In this document: in pieces, positions 11,693 through 20,074 of the stretch
Layout: each line of letters opens with the position of its first letter
Numbering within the stretch: position 1 is the first letter of the stretch
NCBI GenBank assembly: GCA_903871855.1
Contig: CAIQIK010000012.1
Coordinates: forward strand, 1-64,000
DNA length: 64,000 nucleotides
Direction of reading: 5' to 3'
Origin: an uncultured Caldisericota bacterium
GTDB lineage: Bacteria > Caldisericota > Caldisericia > Cryosericales > Cryosericaceae
The notes under the pieces: generated by a model
Seen by the model: the letters and a program-made list of their open reading frames with translations, nothing else
What the model was told of the DNA's origin: nothing
The model's database searches: none
Translations under genes and position numbers: made by a program

Positions 11693-12619
11693 ATGACATT
11701 CAGAGAAAGAATCCTGAAGTGGGACATCATTGGCAAGACACGTACATGGTTCACGGCGTCATCCATCATCATTGCGATCGGCCTTGTGGCCATGGTTGTC
11801 AATACGGTCAGCTTCGGGTCACCGCTCAAGTTTGGTATCGACTTCATAGGCGGAACAGTCATCAACGCCTCCTTTGAGAAAGCTCCCGATGAGGCAGTTG
11901 TCCGCGGCATACTTTCGGCCAACGGCTACAGCAACGTTACGGTGCAACGGGCCGGAGAAAAGGGTATTACGATGAAAGTGGAGGCAAGCGAGATTGACCC
12001 GGCTGTCAGCGGGAAGATCATCAGCGACATTGTGGCGAAGTACGGCGCCGTTGATGTGGGCACCAAGGAAATCACCTCCATCGCACCGGTCATTGGGCGC
12101 GACCTCCTGCGTCGCTCCAGCTTGGCATTGGGCCTTTCGCTGCTGTTTACCTTGCTCTACATCACGATTCGTTTCAAATTCTCATTTGGTCTTGCAACGA
12201 TCCTGGGCATGGTGCATGATATCTTCGTCGCTCTCGGCATCCTGGCTCTTTTCCGGGTTCCTCTCAACGCGCCCTTTGTCGGTGCGTTTCTCGCAATCAT
12301 TACGTACTCGGTGCAGGATGGTGTCGTGGTCATGGACCGCATCCGCGAGAAGCTGCGCTACCGGGCGAAGGAGCCGTTCGACAAGCTTGCAAACGCTGCA
12401 GTCACTGAGACGTGGGTCCGGTCGTTCAACACGTCCTTCACGACGTTTCTCGCCGTGCTGGTTCTGTTCATCATGGGCGGATCTCCAATACGCGACTTCT
12501 CGACGACGCTGTTAGTGGGCATCATCTCTGGAACCTACTCCTCTATCTACATTTCTACGCCTCTGCTTGTACTGTGGGTACAGAGCAGAGAGAGGGCTGC
12601 TGCTCTGCAGAAGGCATAA
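11693..12619 (+). CDS. secF: Protein translocase subunit SecF
   Basis: SecF partners SecD in the inner membrane. The 308-residue protein has an N-terminal helix, 'FGIDFIGGTVINASF', a periplasmic domain, and five further helices including 'TYSVQDGVVVMDRIREK', the family's conserved helix-4 motif. It starts 11 bases after secD. Confidence 0.96.
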   Translation: MTFRERILKWDIIGKTRTWFTASSIIIAIGLVAMVVNTVSFGSPLKFGIDFIGGTVINASFEKAPDEAVVRGILSANGYSNVTVQRAGEKGITMKVEASEIDPAVSGKIISDIVAKYGAVDVGTKEITSIAPVIGRDLLRRSSLALGLSLLFTLLYITIRFKFSFGLATILGMVHDIFVALGILALFRVPLNAPFVGAFLAIITYSVQDGVVVMDRIREKLRYRAKEPFDKLANAAVTETWVRSFNTSFTTFLAVLVLFIMGGSPIRDFSTTLLVGIISGTYSSIYISTPLLVLWVQSRERAAALQKA

Positions 12620-12665
12620 CGCTTCCAGAGCTCACAGTCGACAGGGGACAACGCAGGGGGGCACA

Positions 12666-13178
12666 ATGAACCTGAGAGATTTTATACGCGACATTCCTGA
12701 TTTTCCTCAAAAGGGGATCATGTTCAGGGACCTGACACCCCTCATGGGCGATGCCGATGCGTTCGAGTTCGCGGTGAACGAGCTGGCGAAACAGTTCAGA
12801 GCGGACCGCATTGACAAGATCGTCGCGGTGGAAGCAAGAGGTTTCATCATCGGTGCTGCACTGGCCTATGCCCTGCATGTGGGCTTCGTTCCGGCTCGCA
12901 AGCCGGGGAAGCTTCCCTACAAGTCGGTTCGGAAAGAATACGAGCTGGAGTACGGGGTGTCGATCCTTGAGATGCATGAGGACGCCATCAAGCCCGGCGA
13001 ACGCGTGCTCATCGTTGATGACCTGCTGGCGACGGGTGGCACTGTCAGCGCTACCGCCGACCTCGTCCAGTCATTGGGCGGCGACATCGTGGCATACGCG
13101 TTTCTGGTGACCCTGAAAGACCTCGGCGGAGCCAGCAAGCTGAGTGGTGGAAGGGTTGTCTCGTTGCTTGACCTTTGA
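12666..13178 (+). CDS. apt: Adenine phosphoribosyltransferase
   Basis: Apt salvages adenine to AMP with PRPP. The PRPP loop 'RVLIVDDLLATGGT' and N-terminal 'IPDFPQKGIMFRDLTPL' are diagnostic. The ATG at 12666 starts a 170-residue protein of normal size; the track's longer form adds unrelated residues. Its stop overlaps the rel start by 4 bases. The apt-rel pairing is common and links purine salvage with (p)ppGpp control. Confidence 0.97.
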   Translation: MNLRDFIRDIPDFPQKGIMFRDLTPLMGDADAFEFAVNELAKQFRADRIDKIVAVEARGFIIGAALAYALHVGFVPARKPGKLPYKSVRKEYELEYGVSILEMHEDAIKPGERVLIVDDLLATGGTVSATADLVQSLGGDIVAYAFLVTLKDLGGASKLSGGRVVSLLDL

Positions 13179-15199
13179 AGCTTGACACTGAGTTTGACGT
13201 CGACAAGGAGTTTGAGACTCTCATAACGACGCTTCGAGGCTGGCTCTCCCCAGAGGAGATCGGCCTCGTCGAACGAGCGTTTGTATTTGCGCGCCAGAGG
13301 CATGGGGATCAGAAACGTGCTTCTGGCGCTCCCTATATGCTCCACCCGGTCAAGGCCGCCGAGGTGCTGGCTGGTTATCGTCTGGATGCTGAGACCTACG
13401 CGGCCTGTCTGCTGCACGACGTCCTGGAGGACACCAAGACGACGGCCAAGGAGTTGGAGGACGGGTTTGGTCCCAAGGTCGCATCGTTAGTGGAAGGGGT
13501 CACCAAGCTGCACGGGTTGAACTACCTGTCGCGCGAGGAGAACAACCTCGAGAATGTCCGCAAGATCCTCCTCGCTATGGCCGCAGACTTGCGGGTGGTC
13601 CTCATCAAGCTTGCGGACCGGCTGCACAACATGCGGACGCTGCAGTATCTGAGTGAGGATAAGCAACAGCGCATTGCCCAGGAGACCATGGAGATCTACG
13701 TTCCTCTCGCTCACCGGCTTGGGATCTACGAGCTCAAGTGGGAGATGGAGGACCTCGCATTCCGCTATTTGAACGCCGACGAGTACCGGAGACTGGCTGG
13801 GCTTGTTGCTGCCAAGCGGGCTGAACGGGAAGCGTTTGTGAAGGAAACGATCGCGCAGATCGATCACTCCCTGAAAGAAAAGGGTATCCACGCCCAAGTC
13901 TCGGGTCGGCCGAAAAATCTGTACAGCATCTACCGCAAGATGGTCCAGCAGGGCAAGACATTCGACGAAATCTACGATCTCGTTGCGGTACGGATTCTCG
14001 TCAACACGATCCCTGAGTGCTACCTCGTTCTGGGATACGTGCATGAGGCATTCACGGTCGTTCCTGGGCGGGTAAAGGACTACATCGCTCTCCCGAAGCC
14101 GAATGGCTACCAGTCGTTACACACGACCGTGATGGGCTCCAATGGAGAACCGCTGGAGATCCAGATACGGACCAAGCGGATGCACGAAGTCGACGAGATG
14201 GGCGTGGCGGCTCACTGGAAGTACAAGGAAGGAAAAGCAGCCGATCTGGTCGATTCGGAGCGGTTCGCGTGGCTGCGCCAGATGGTGGATTGGCAAAGGG
14301 ATGTCCGCAGTAGCGGAGAGTTCGTGGAACGAGTCAAGGTAGACGTGTTTTCGGACGAAGTTCTCGTCTTCACGCCGAAAGGGGACGTTATCAACCTGCC
14401 GGTCGGCTCCACCCCCGTCGATTTTGCCTATCACATCCATACAGACATAGGTAACAACTTGGTCGGAGCCAAAGTCAACGATCGCATTGTTCCTATCGAT
14501 ACGGAGCTGGCGACTGGGGACCGCGTGCAGATCATTACCTCGCGGAATTCCGGAGGGCCGAAGTCAGACTGGCTGAAGTTTGTCAAGGCAGCCTCGACGA
14601 AGGGGCATATCCGGGCGTATCTGCGGAAGAAGGAATTGGAGCTGCATTCAACCCCCGAGAGACCCGCTGTGGAGGAGCGTCCGCGCACCGCGGTAGCGCG
14701 CCCGTCGTCGGACAGGCGGGCTGTGGCAGACAGTGGATTCCGCGTCGTCGTTCGTGGTGATGCGACGCTTCCTATTGTCATGGCCACGTGTTGCAAACCT
14801 TCATATCCTGATGAGATCCTCGGCTACGTGACGCGTGGCAGAGGCGTCACGATTCATAAGGTGGGCTGTGCTAATGTTCCATCACTTGCCATGGAGCCGG
14901 AGCGTCTTCTCGATGCTCACTGGGAGATGATCCCTCGGAAAGCGCGCGAACGGACTATTGTCATCGAGACACTGAATGTCCCTGGCGTGCTCTACCAGGT
15001 GTCTGAGGAGTTTGCCAAGAGAAACATCAACATCACGTACATGAAAAACGCCGAGCGCCTTTCCATGTTCAGAAAGAAGGGCGGGGCACCGCGCACAGAG
15101 ATCAAGATCGTCGCGGAATTCCCTGATGATGCCGCCTATCGACAGACGATGGACGCGCTCAAGGGACTTACGTCTGTGTTCTCTGTCAAGCAGCAGTAG
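13175..15199 (+). CDS. rel: Bifunctional (p)ppGpp synthetase/hydrolase (Rel/SpoT family)
   Basis: Rel makes and degrades the alarmone (p)ppGpp. Its 674 residues contain an HD hydrolase domain with 'CLLHDVLEDTKT', a synthetase domain ('YIALPKPNGYQSLHTT', 'EIQIRTKRMHEVDEMG'), a TGS domain (about residues 385-450), a zinc/CC motif 'MATCCKPSYPDE' and a C-terminal ACT domain. The HDxxED motif is intact, so hydrolysis is likely retained. The start is TTG at 13175, overlapping the apt stop (TTGA). The N-terminus could differ slightly. Confidence 0.96.
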   Translation: MKLDTEFDVDKEFETLITTLRGWLSPEEIGLVERAFVFARQRHGDQKRASGAPYMLHPVKAAEVLAGYRLDAETYAACLLHDVLEDTKTTAKELEDGFGPKVASLVEGVTKLHGLNYLSREENNLENVRKILLAMAADLRVVLIKLADRLHNMRTLQYLSEDKQQRIAQETMEIYVPLAHRLGIYELKWEMEDLAFRYLNADEYRRLAGLVAAKRAEREAFVKETIAQIDHSLKEKGIHAQVSGRPKNLYSIYRKMVQQGKTFDEIYDLVAVRILVNTIPECYLVLGYVHEAFTVVPGRVKDYIALPKPNGYQSLHTTVMGSNGEPLEIQIRTKRMHEVDEMGVAAHWKYKEGKAADLVDSERFAWLRQMVDWQRDVRSSGEFVERVKVDVFSDEVLVFTPKGDVINLPVGSTPVDFAYHIHTDIGNNLVGAKVNDRIVPIDTELATGDRVQIITSRNSGGPKSDWLKFVKAASTKGHIRAYLRKKELELHSTPERPAVEERPRTAVARPSSDRRAVADSGFRVVVRGDATLPIVMATCCKPSYPDEILGYVTRGRGVTIHKVGCANVPSLAMEPERLLDAHWEMIPRKARERTIVIETLNVPGVLYQVSEEFAKRNINITYMKNAERLSMFRKKGGAPRTEIKIVAEFPDDAAYRQTMDALKGLTSVFSVKQQ

Positions 15200-15382
15200 G
15201 GACTGGGCGTCTTCCTGGCCTAAACAACAGCGGGCGACCAGCAGGTGGGGTCGTGGTTGATTTGAGGGTCTGCCAGACAGGCTTGTTCAATGGCTTGAGA
15301 AGACAATGATTGCATATTGAGATGGGATGGTTAGATTGCTGAAAGAAGGCGTACCAGAAGACGGCCAATGAGAGAGGGAAGC

Positions 15383-16378
15383 ATGGATAACTGGCGAATG
15401 GAATTGAGGTTCGATCCAGTCCCGCCGCTCCTGACCTCTGGCAATGTAGCGCTTCAATACCTGGTCCGCCGCGATCTCTTGCGAGAGCGCGTCGGCCCAG
15501 TCAGTTGCCTCTGGGAGTTGCCGGCAGCGCAGCGAATCCTCAAACGGCAACTCGCCGATGGATCCTGGCCCCGGCCTGGCGAGCACAAGTACCCGGCCAT
15601 CAACTACCCTCTCATCGAAACCTGGCGGCAGTTCAGATTTCTGGTGGAGCAGTATGGTATGACCTGGGAGCATCCCCAGGTTCGGAAGGCCGCTGAGTAT
15701 CTGTTCTCCTGCCAGACCCCGCAGGGGGACATCCGGGGCATGTTGGCCAATCAATACGCGACCTACTACACGGGTGCGATCATGGCCCTCCTCGTTGAAG
15801 CAGGCTATGCTGATGACCCTCGCATCGAGAGAGGCTTCCAATGGCTGCTCGCTATGCGCCAGGATGATGGTGGTTGGACCATCCCACTCATTACCCGCAA
15901 GTTCGACCGTGCCACACAGTACCGCTTGACCACCGAGTACGCCGATCCCGTCGAGCCCGATCGGTCCAAACCCTTCTCGCACAATTGGACGGGCATGGTG
16001 CTGCGAGCCTTTGCCCTCCATCCGCAGCAGCGGCACTCTGAAGCAGCGATGGTCGCCGCACAGTTGTTGAAATCACGGTTTTTCCAGGCGGACTCCTACA
16101 CGTCATATCAGGCCGCCAGCTACTGGGTGCGATTCGAGTATCCGTTCTGGTGGAACAATCTGGTCGCTGCGCTGGATTCGCTCTCCTTGATGGGGCTCTC
16201 CAAGGAGGACCCACAGATCCGGCAGGCGCTGGCGTGGTTGGCCGCGCATCAAGAAGGAAACGGGTTGTGGAGAGTGTCATATGCGCAGGCTCAGGAGCGG
16301 GAGACTGCCAAAGTGCGAGAGATGCGGCCGTGGGTCAGCCTGGCGATCTGTCGCGTGTTCAGAAGGCTGTACGGATAG
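15383..16378 (+). CDS. Prenyltransferase/squalene-cyclase-like alpha/alpha-toroid protein
   Basis: This 331-residue protein (336 from an upstream ATG at 15368) carries repeated QW-like motifs: 'LADGSWPRPGE', 'QTPQGDIRG', 'MRQDDGGWTIP' and 'HQEGNGLWRVS'. These mark the alpha/alpha toroid of terpene cyclases, prenyltransferase beta subunits and related proteins. I do not see a clear DxDD cyclase motif or a zinc site, so catalysis is not shown. It stands alone, with no prenyl-synthase neighbours, at the start of the accessory region. I prefer the ATG at 15383, which lies just after GAGAGGG. The product and substrate are unknown. Confidence 0.7.
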   Translation: MDNWRMELRFDPVPPLLTSGNVALQYLVRRDLLRERVGPVSCLWELPAAQRILKRQLADGSWPRPGEHKYPAINYPLIETWRQFRFLVEQYGMTWEHPQVRKAAEYLFSCQTPQGDIRGMLANQYATYYTGAIMALLVEAGYADDPRIERGFQWLLAMRQDDGGWTIPLITRKFDRATQYRLTTEYADPVEPDRSKPFSHNWTGMVLRAFALHPQQRHSEAAMVAAQLLKSRFFQADSYTSYQAASYWVRFEYPFWWNNLVAALDSLSLMGLSKEDPQIRQALAWLAAHQEGNGLWRVSYAQAQERETAKVREMRPWVSLAICRVFRRLYG

Positions 16379-16639
16379 GCTCGTGGGGAGGGGCTTCTGC
16401 TCCATACGCAAGCTGGTGCTTATGGGTTTGTGAGCAGCCCGAGAAGCGCGACGCCCAGTAATGATGTAAAGTGAGGGTGAAACGCCGTGTTCACCCGATA
16501 TCCGGCGGGGGAGTCGGCGGAGTCGTCATCTATGCAGGGACGGACGTCCGACTCCTTGCAGACCACATCATCGCCGTGCCTTGGTCGATGTTGTAGGAAA
16601 CACTCGTCCTAGAGCGGCTGGCAGGGCTTGTCTTTCATG

Positions 16640-16680
16640 CTATTCACGACGTGAATAGAAGTTGTTCATGCTATGAATAG
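16640..16680. promoter_or_regulatory. 19-base perfect palindrome plus second half-site, operator-like
   Basis: CTATTCACGACGTGAATAG is an inverted repeat of 9-base arms around one base. A second copy of the theme, TTCATGCTATGAATAG, follows at 16665-16680 with the 5-base inverted arms TTCAT/ATGAA. The shared GAATAG ends suggest two sites for one DNA-binding protein. No gene starts close downstream on either strand. Confidence 0.4.
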
Positions 16681-16804
16681 ACTAAGATCTCAACTTCTTA
16701 TTATGGTCTCATCTGCAGCAAAGGTCGTAGACGTAGCGTAGCCTCGACCTGTACCATGAGGGATGCGGTTAGGTCTCGGTATTTGGCCGCAGAGGGTCGA
16801 ATAG

Positions 16805-16980
16805 ATGCCTGGCTGCGCGGGCATGACAGTCTCTCCTTTGTCGTTCCCCCCGAGCCCTTTTTCCCAAGGCCCCCGAGCACTTTCTTCCCATGCCCCCGAG
16901 TATGTTAGTCCAATACGAGGGGTGCTCTTGAGGGGCGTTTCTGAGGGGTGCTTTCCGCAAAGGCGGGAGCCTTTCGAGCA
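16805..16980. repeat. REP-like dispersed repeat, copy A
   Basis: The stretch contains 'CCCCCGAGCAC' followed by 'TCTTCCCATGC' and, later, GAGGGGTGCT. The same elements recur at 21067-21110, with 23 of 24 bases identical over the core. Similar GC-rich, hairpin-rich units are common extragenic repeats in bacteria. Confidence 0.55.
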
Positions 16981-17020
16981 CACTCTGAACCAACCGACGT
17001 ACATGATCAACACTATATAC

Positions 17021-17049
17021 TTGACATATATGTGAGTAACTAATATATT
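17021..17049 (+). promoter_or_regulatory. abiE promoter with overlapping palindrome
   Basis: TTGACA-N17-TATATT, near consensus, lies 41 bases before the antitoxin ATG. The -10 overlaps the palindrome TAATATATTA (17041-17050), inside a wider imperfect inverted repeat, and ACATATATGT lies in the spacer region. AbiEi antitoxins are known to repress their own promoters through inverted repeats, so this is a plausible operator (inference). Confidence 0.6.
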
Positions 17050-17090
17050 AACTATCAGTAGTCAACATAGATGTCAAGGGAGAGGTGGAG

Positions 17091-18005
17091 ATGCGAGTTC
17101 GAGAGTTCATCGATACCCATAGCGTGTTCACGTACCGTGAATTTGCGGTAGTCCATGATGGCGACGTGCCGTCAGCGGCACCAACGCGTGACGCACTGCT
17201 GAACCAGTACATTCGGGCTGGTCGCCTCGTCAGAGTTCGTCGTGAGCTCTATGTTACCGTGCCTCTGGGTGTCGGCCCTGCTGCGGCAGTCACTGACCCC
17301 ATGGCCATCGCTGCCAGGATGGCTGTTGACGCTGTTCTGGCCTACCATACGGCACTGGAGTACCATGGGGCTGCATATACTATCTACAGCCGGGTGACCT
17401 ATCTGACCAGTATCGGACAGCGCCCGTTTGCGTTCCAAGATATCATGTATGCTCCAGTGCCATTCCCTCATGTGCTGGTAAACGGTGATCGACAAAACAT
17501 GATGATCGATGAGGGGTTCAGGGGTACCACGTTGGTCCATGTCACGTCGCGCGAGCGGACGCTCGTCGATGTCCTCGATCGGGTCGGCCTGTCCGGTGGC
17601 TGGGAGGAAGCATGGCGATCGCTGGAAATGCTGTCTACCTTGGACCTGGAGTCCGTGGTCACATACGCGATGACACTGGCGAACGCAACCACAATCGCCA
17701 AGGTCGGGCTCTTTCTGGAACAGCATGCAGAGCAGTTGGCGGTGGACAATGGTGTTCTGGAGCGTTTGCGGACGCGCGTTCCGCGCGGTCTCCACTATGC
17801 CGATCGAGGCCGGGCCTCCACTGGGCGTCTGGTGGAACAATGGCATCTGATCATGCCGGTCACCGTTCTCGATAGGGCTGGGAGGAAGACAGGTGAGACT
17901 GAGCCACGACATTCTGATGGCAGACGCTGGCGCAACCGGCTTCCGCCCCGAGATCCTGGAGAAATGCGAGTTGCTACTCAGCCTCCTGCAGGGCCTGGTC
18001 GATGA
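17091..18005 (+). CDS. abiEi: AbiEi-type antitoxin (COG5340 family)
   Basis: AbiEi antitoxins neutralise an AbiEii nucleotidyltransferase toxin and repress the operon. The N-terminus looks like a winged helix ('REFAVVHDG', then 'NQYIRAGRLVRVRREL'), and the middle carries the family's 'VLAYHTALEYHG' and 'VTSRERTLVDVLDR' motifs. I chose the ATG at 17091 because the GTG at 17085 lies within its ribosome site. The family usually ends near 'VEQWHLIMP', but this ORF reads on about 50 residues, overlapping the toxin gene by 113 bases. The Arg/Pro-rich tail looks like an overprinted frame, so a lost stop codon is likely. Confidence 0.8.
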   Translation: MRVREFIDTHSVFTYREFAVVHDGDVPSAAPTRDALLNQYIRAGRLVRVRRELYVTVPLGVGPAAAVTDPMAIAARMAVDAVLAYHTALEYHGAAYTIYSRVTYLTSIGQRPFAFQDIMYAPVPFPHVLVNGDRQNMMIDEGFRGTTLVHVTSRERTLVDVLDRVGLSGGWEEAWRSLEMLSTLDLESVVTYAMTLANATTIAKVGLFLEQHAEQLAVDNGVLERLRTRVPRGLHYADRGRASTGRLVEQWHLIMPVTVLDRAGRKTGETEPRHSDGRRWRNRLPPRDPGEMRVATQPPAGPGR

Positions 18006-18855
18006 TCCCTTTCTTGGTCCTCGACTGGTGCTAAAGGGAGGCACTGCACTCAACCTGTTTGTGTTCAAGGTTCCTCGGCTTTCGTTGGATGCTGACGTAA
18101 ACTACATCGGGGCTGCTGATGTCGGGAAAATGGAGGCCGAACGACCGCTGGTTGGAGCTGCCATCCGCAGCGTCTGCCAGCGCGAGGGCTTCCAGTTAGG
18201 TCGAACTCCAAACAAGCACGCGGGAGGAAAGTGGCATCTCGTGTACGCATCCGCATTAGGCGGCAACGCAGAGCTCCAACTGGATGTCAATTCCATGCTG
18301 AGGGCCCGCTTTGGCCGGTCGTTGCTCGGGATTCCAGGACTCTTGGACATGCAGGCGCTCACCGTACCCGTCCTCGATGTCAATGAGTTGGCAGCGGGCA
18401 AGCTGGCAGCTCTGCTGAGCCGTCACGCCAGTCGCGATCTGTTCGACGCGCATCAATTGCTTGCGAGTGACCTGCTGGATCCTGAGCGACTGCGCATCGC
18501 CTTCGTCGTGTACGGGGGAGCGAGCCGACTGGATTGGCGCACTGTAGCCATACGCGACGTGTTTTTCGAGGCGCGCGAATTACGTGACCAGCTCATTCCC
18601 GTCCTCCAGTGGCCTGCTAAGTCAGAGGGTGTCAGAGACTCGTTCGCCGAGCGCCTCCTGAATGAAACGAGAGCGATGCTCGCGGCCGTGCTGCCGCTGC
18701 GCGAACACGAGTCGGCTTTTCTGGAGTCGCTCCTGGGTGATGGAATCGTGGATGCTTCGCTCCTGACAGACGATCCAGTGCTCAGAGAACGTATTCAGGT
18801 GCAGCCCGGTCTCCACTGGAAAGCGCTCAATGTTCGCAAGACTCTAGGGCTCTGA
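17893..18855 (+). CDS. abiEii: AbiEii-type nucleotidyltransferase toxin
   Basis: AbiEii toxins are nucleotidyltransferase-fold proteins that block growth, in studied cases by modifying tRNA or with GTP as substrate, and can cause phage abortive infection. The first motif 'LVLKGGTALNLF' and the acidic motif 'RLSLDADVNYIG' match the family, followed by 'ELAAGKLAALLSRHASRDLFD', a conserved lysine region. The 320-residue protein starts at GTG 17893, 4 bases after GGAGGAAG and inside the antitoxin ORF. The acidic pair appears as DAD rather than the common DxD in 'SEDID', which should be checked. Confidence 0.85.
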   Translation: MRLSHDILMADAGATGFRPEILEKCELLLSLLQGLVDDPFLGPRLVLKGGTALNLFVFKVPRLSLDADVNYIGAADVGKMEAERPLVGAAIRSVCQREGFQLGRTPNKHAGGKWHLVYASALGGNAELQLDVNSMLRARFGRSLLGIPGLLDMQALTVPVLDVNELAAGKLAALLSRHASRDLFDAHQLLASDLLDPERLRIAFVVYGGASRLDWRTVAIRDVFFEARELRDQLIPVLQWPAKSEGVRDSFAERLLNETRAMLAAVLPLREHESAFLESLLGDGIVDASLLTDDPVLRERIQVQPGLHWKALNVRKTLGL

Positions 18856-18980
18856 TATGGGTCAGCTGATGATTGCATGGCCGGTGGTTACCTCGCCGAT
18901 TCAGCCTCGCTGGCCTTCAGCAGTCCGTAGGCGAGGACCAGAGGTGAATTCCCGTATGCGCGAGAATGGCACATCAGACT

Positions 18981-19022
18981 GTAACATTCTTGCCTTAAAT
19001 GGAACCGTCCCGAGAATGTTAC
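18981..19022. repeat. Inverted repeat GTAACATTC...GAATGTTAC
   Basis: Perfect 9-base arms are separated by 24 bases. It may be a small transposon end or MITE fragment, since no gene uses it. No target-site duplication was identified. Confidence 0.45.
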
Positions 19023-19067
19023 ACTTTTCAGGTAAGGTTGATTTGGCCATCGACATCCCAGAGACAA

Positions 19068-19165
19068 GGACAGGACTGGATTCTCGCATGCGTGGAAATA
19101 ACGCATGGGAAGATCCTCGAATTCTTTTCTGTCGTCCCCGCGAAGGCGGGGACCCACAGCACGTG
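19068..19165. repeat. REP-like dispersed repeat, copy C
   Basis: It includes 'GGATTCTCGCATGCGTGG' and the 8-base-stem hairpin GTCCCCGC-GAAG-GCGGGGAC. Similar GC-rich extragenic units occur at 16.8 and 21.1 kb in this window. Confidence 0.45.
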
Positions 19166-19379
19166 CTTCGTATTGCATCACTTTAGAATCCTTATGATCG
19201 GGCAGAGCCAGTTCACCCCTATTTGGATGAATCGATGCGGACTCTTGCAAATATATACCCCGTGTTTATCGTTAGTGTAGTATGGGTACTTGAGTACTTG
19301 CCAAGGAATAGCGAAGGCCCGCTGGTATGCAGGTGAATTTCCAGGTGGAGCCCTCAGACTTGAAGCAAAGGAGGAATGT

Positions 19380-20051
19380 ATGGGCGTTTTTGATCGGATT
19401 GGAGACATCCTGAAAGCTAATGTCAATGATTTGCTGGATCGGGCAGAAGATCCGGAGAAGATGATCAAACAAATGGTCATTGAGATGGAAGATGCCCTGA
19501 ACAAGTCTACGCTCGCCTTGGGACAGGCAATCGCCAACGAGAACACCCTGGCCCACCAGATGGAAGACAAGAAGAAGGCTGCCGATGAGTATCAGGCCAA
19601 AGCGGAGGAAGCCGTCAAGTTGGGGCGTGACGACCTGGCAAAGCAAGCCCTGGAGAAGAAGAACATGCTGGTTCGGGCTGCTCAGGAGATGGAAGAGCCG
19701 GTTGCCCAGTCCCAAAAAGCGACCGCAAGCCTCAAGCAGCAGGTAGACCTCCTGAGGACCAAAGTCGAGGAAGCCCGGATGTCCCAGAGCACCCTGGTAG
19801 CTCGAGCCGAAGCCGCCAAGGCACGCAAGCAAGCAGCTCAGGCAGTGGCTGGTATCGGGAATACCGGAGCGGCTGGTTTTGAGAAATTCGAGCAGAAGAT
19901 CGAGAAGTCCGAAGGAGAGGCGGAAGCCTTCGAAGGAATGGCCGAAGAGCAAACCCCAAGCCTGGAGAAGGATCTCGAAGAAGCATCTGTCTCGAAGGCT
20001 GCCGATGACGACCTGGCCAAGCTCAAGGAATCGTTGGGCCCGAAGCCCTGA
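19380..20051 (+). CDS. pspA: PspA/IM30 family membrane-stress protein
   Basis: PspA/IM30 proteins are peripheral, ESCRT-III-like coiled-coil proteins that coat and stabilise damaged inner membrane. The sequence opens with the family hallmark 'MGVFDRIGDILKANVNDLLD', followed by 'DPEKMIKQMVIEMEDAL' and about 150 residues of charged coiled coil. The ATG at 19380 follows AAAGGAGGAA and gives 223 residues; the track's 5' extension is not needed. The GIDE-domain gene starts 23 bases downstream, and the pair is probably one operon ended by the terminator at 20894. Confidence 0.93.
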   Translation: MGVFDRIGDILKANVNDLLDRAEDPEKMIKQMVIEMEDALNKSTLALGQAIANENTLAHQMEDKKKAADEYQAKAEEAVKLGRDDLAKQALEKKNMLVRAAQEMEEPVAQSQKATASLKQQVDLLRTKVEEARMSQSTLVARAEAAKARKQAAQAVAGIGNTGAAGFEKFEQKIEKSEGEAEAFEGMAEEQTPSLEKDLEEASVSKAADDDLAKLKESLGPKP

Positions 20052-20074
20052 ACCGTCAAGGAGAAGGTGATGAC

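Larger units (their letters stand above)
16379..17020 (+). other. Long non-coding gap with palindromes and REP-like sequence
   Basis: No convincing gene. The minus-strand track ORFs here are built from repeat sequence. One frame near 16485-16680 reads briefly like protein but has a TAG after about 35 codons and an extension to a second stop, so at most it is a remnant. The stretch holds a 19-base palindrome at 16640 and REP-like sequence from about 16805. Confidence 0.5.
18856..19379 (+). other. Non-coding gap with hairpin and REP-like repeat
   Basis: No gene is supported. It holds a 9-base inverted repeat at 18981-19022, a GC-rich hairpin at 19134-19153 and a 17-base element at 19223-19239 shared with 21244-21260. 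A clear promoter for pspA was not found. Confidence 0.5.

Noticed and set aside
16690-17013. 107-aa minus-strand ORF
   Set aside because: Built from REP-like repeat and promoter sequence; no ribosome site and no homology recognised.
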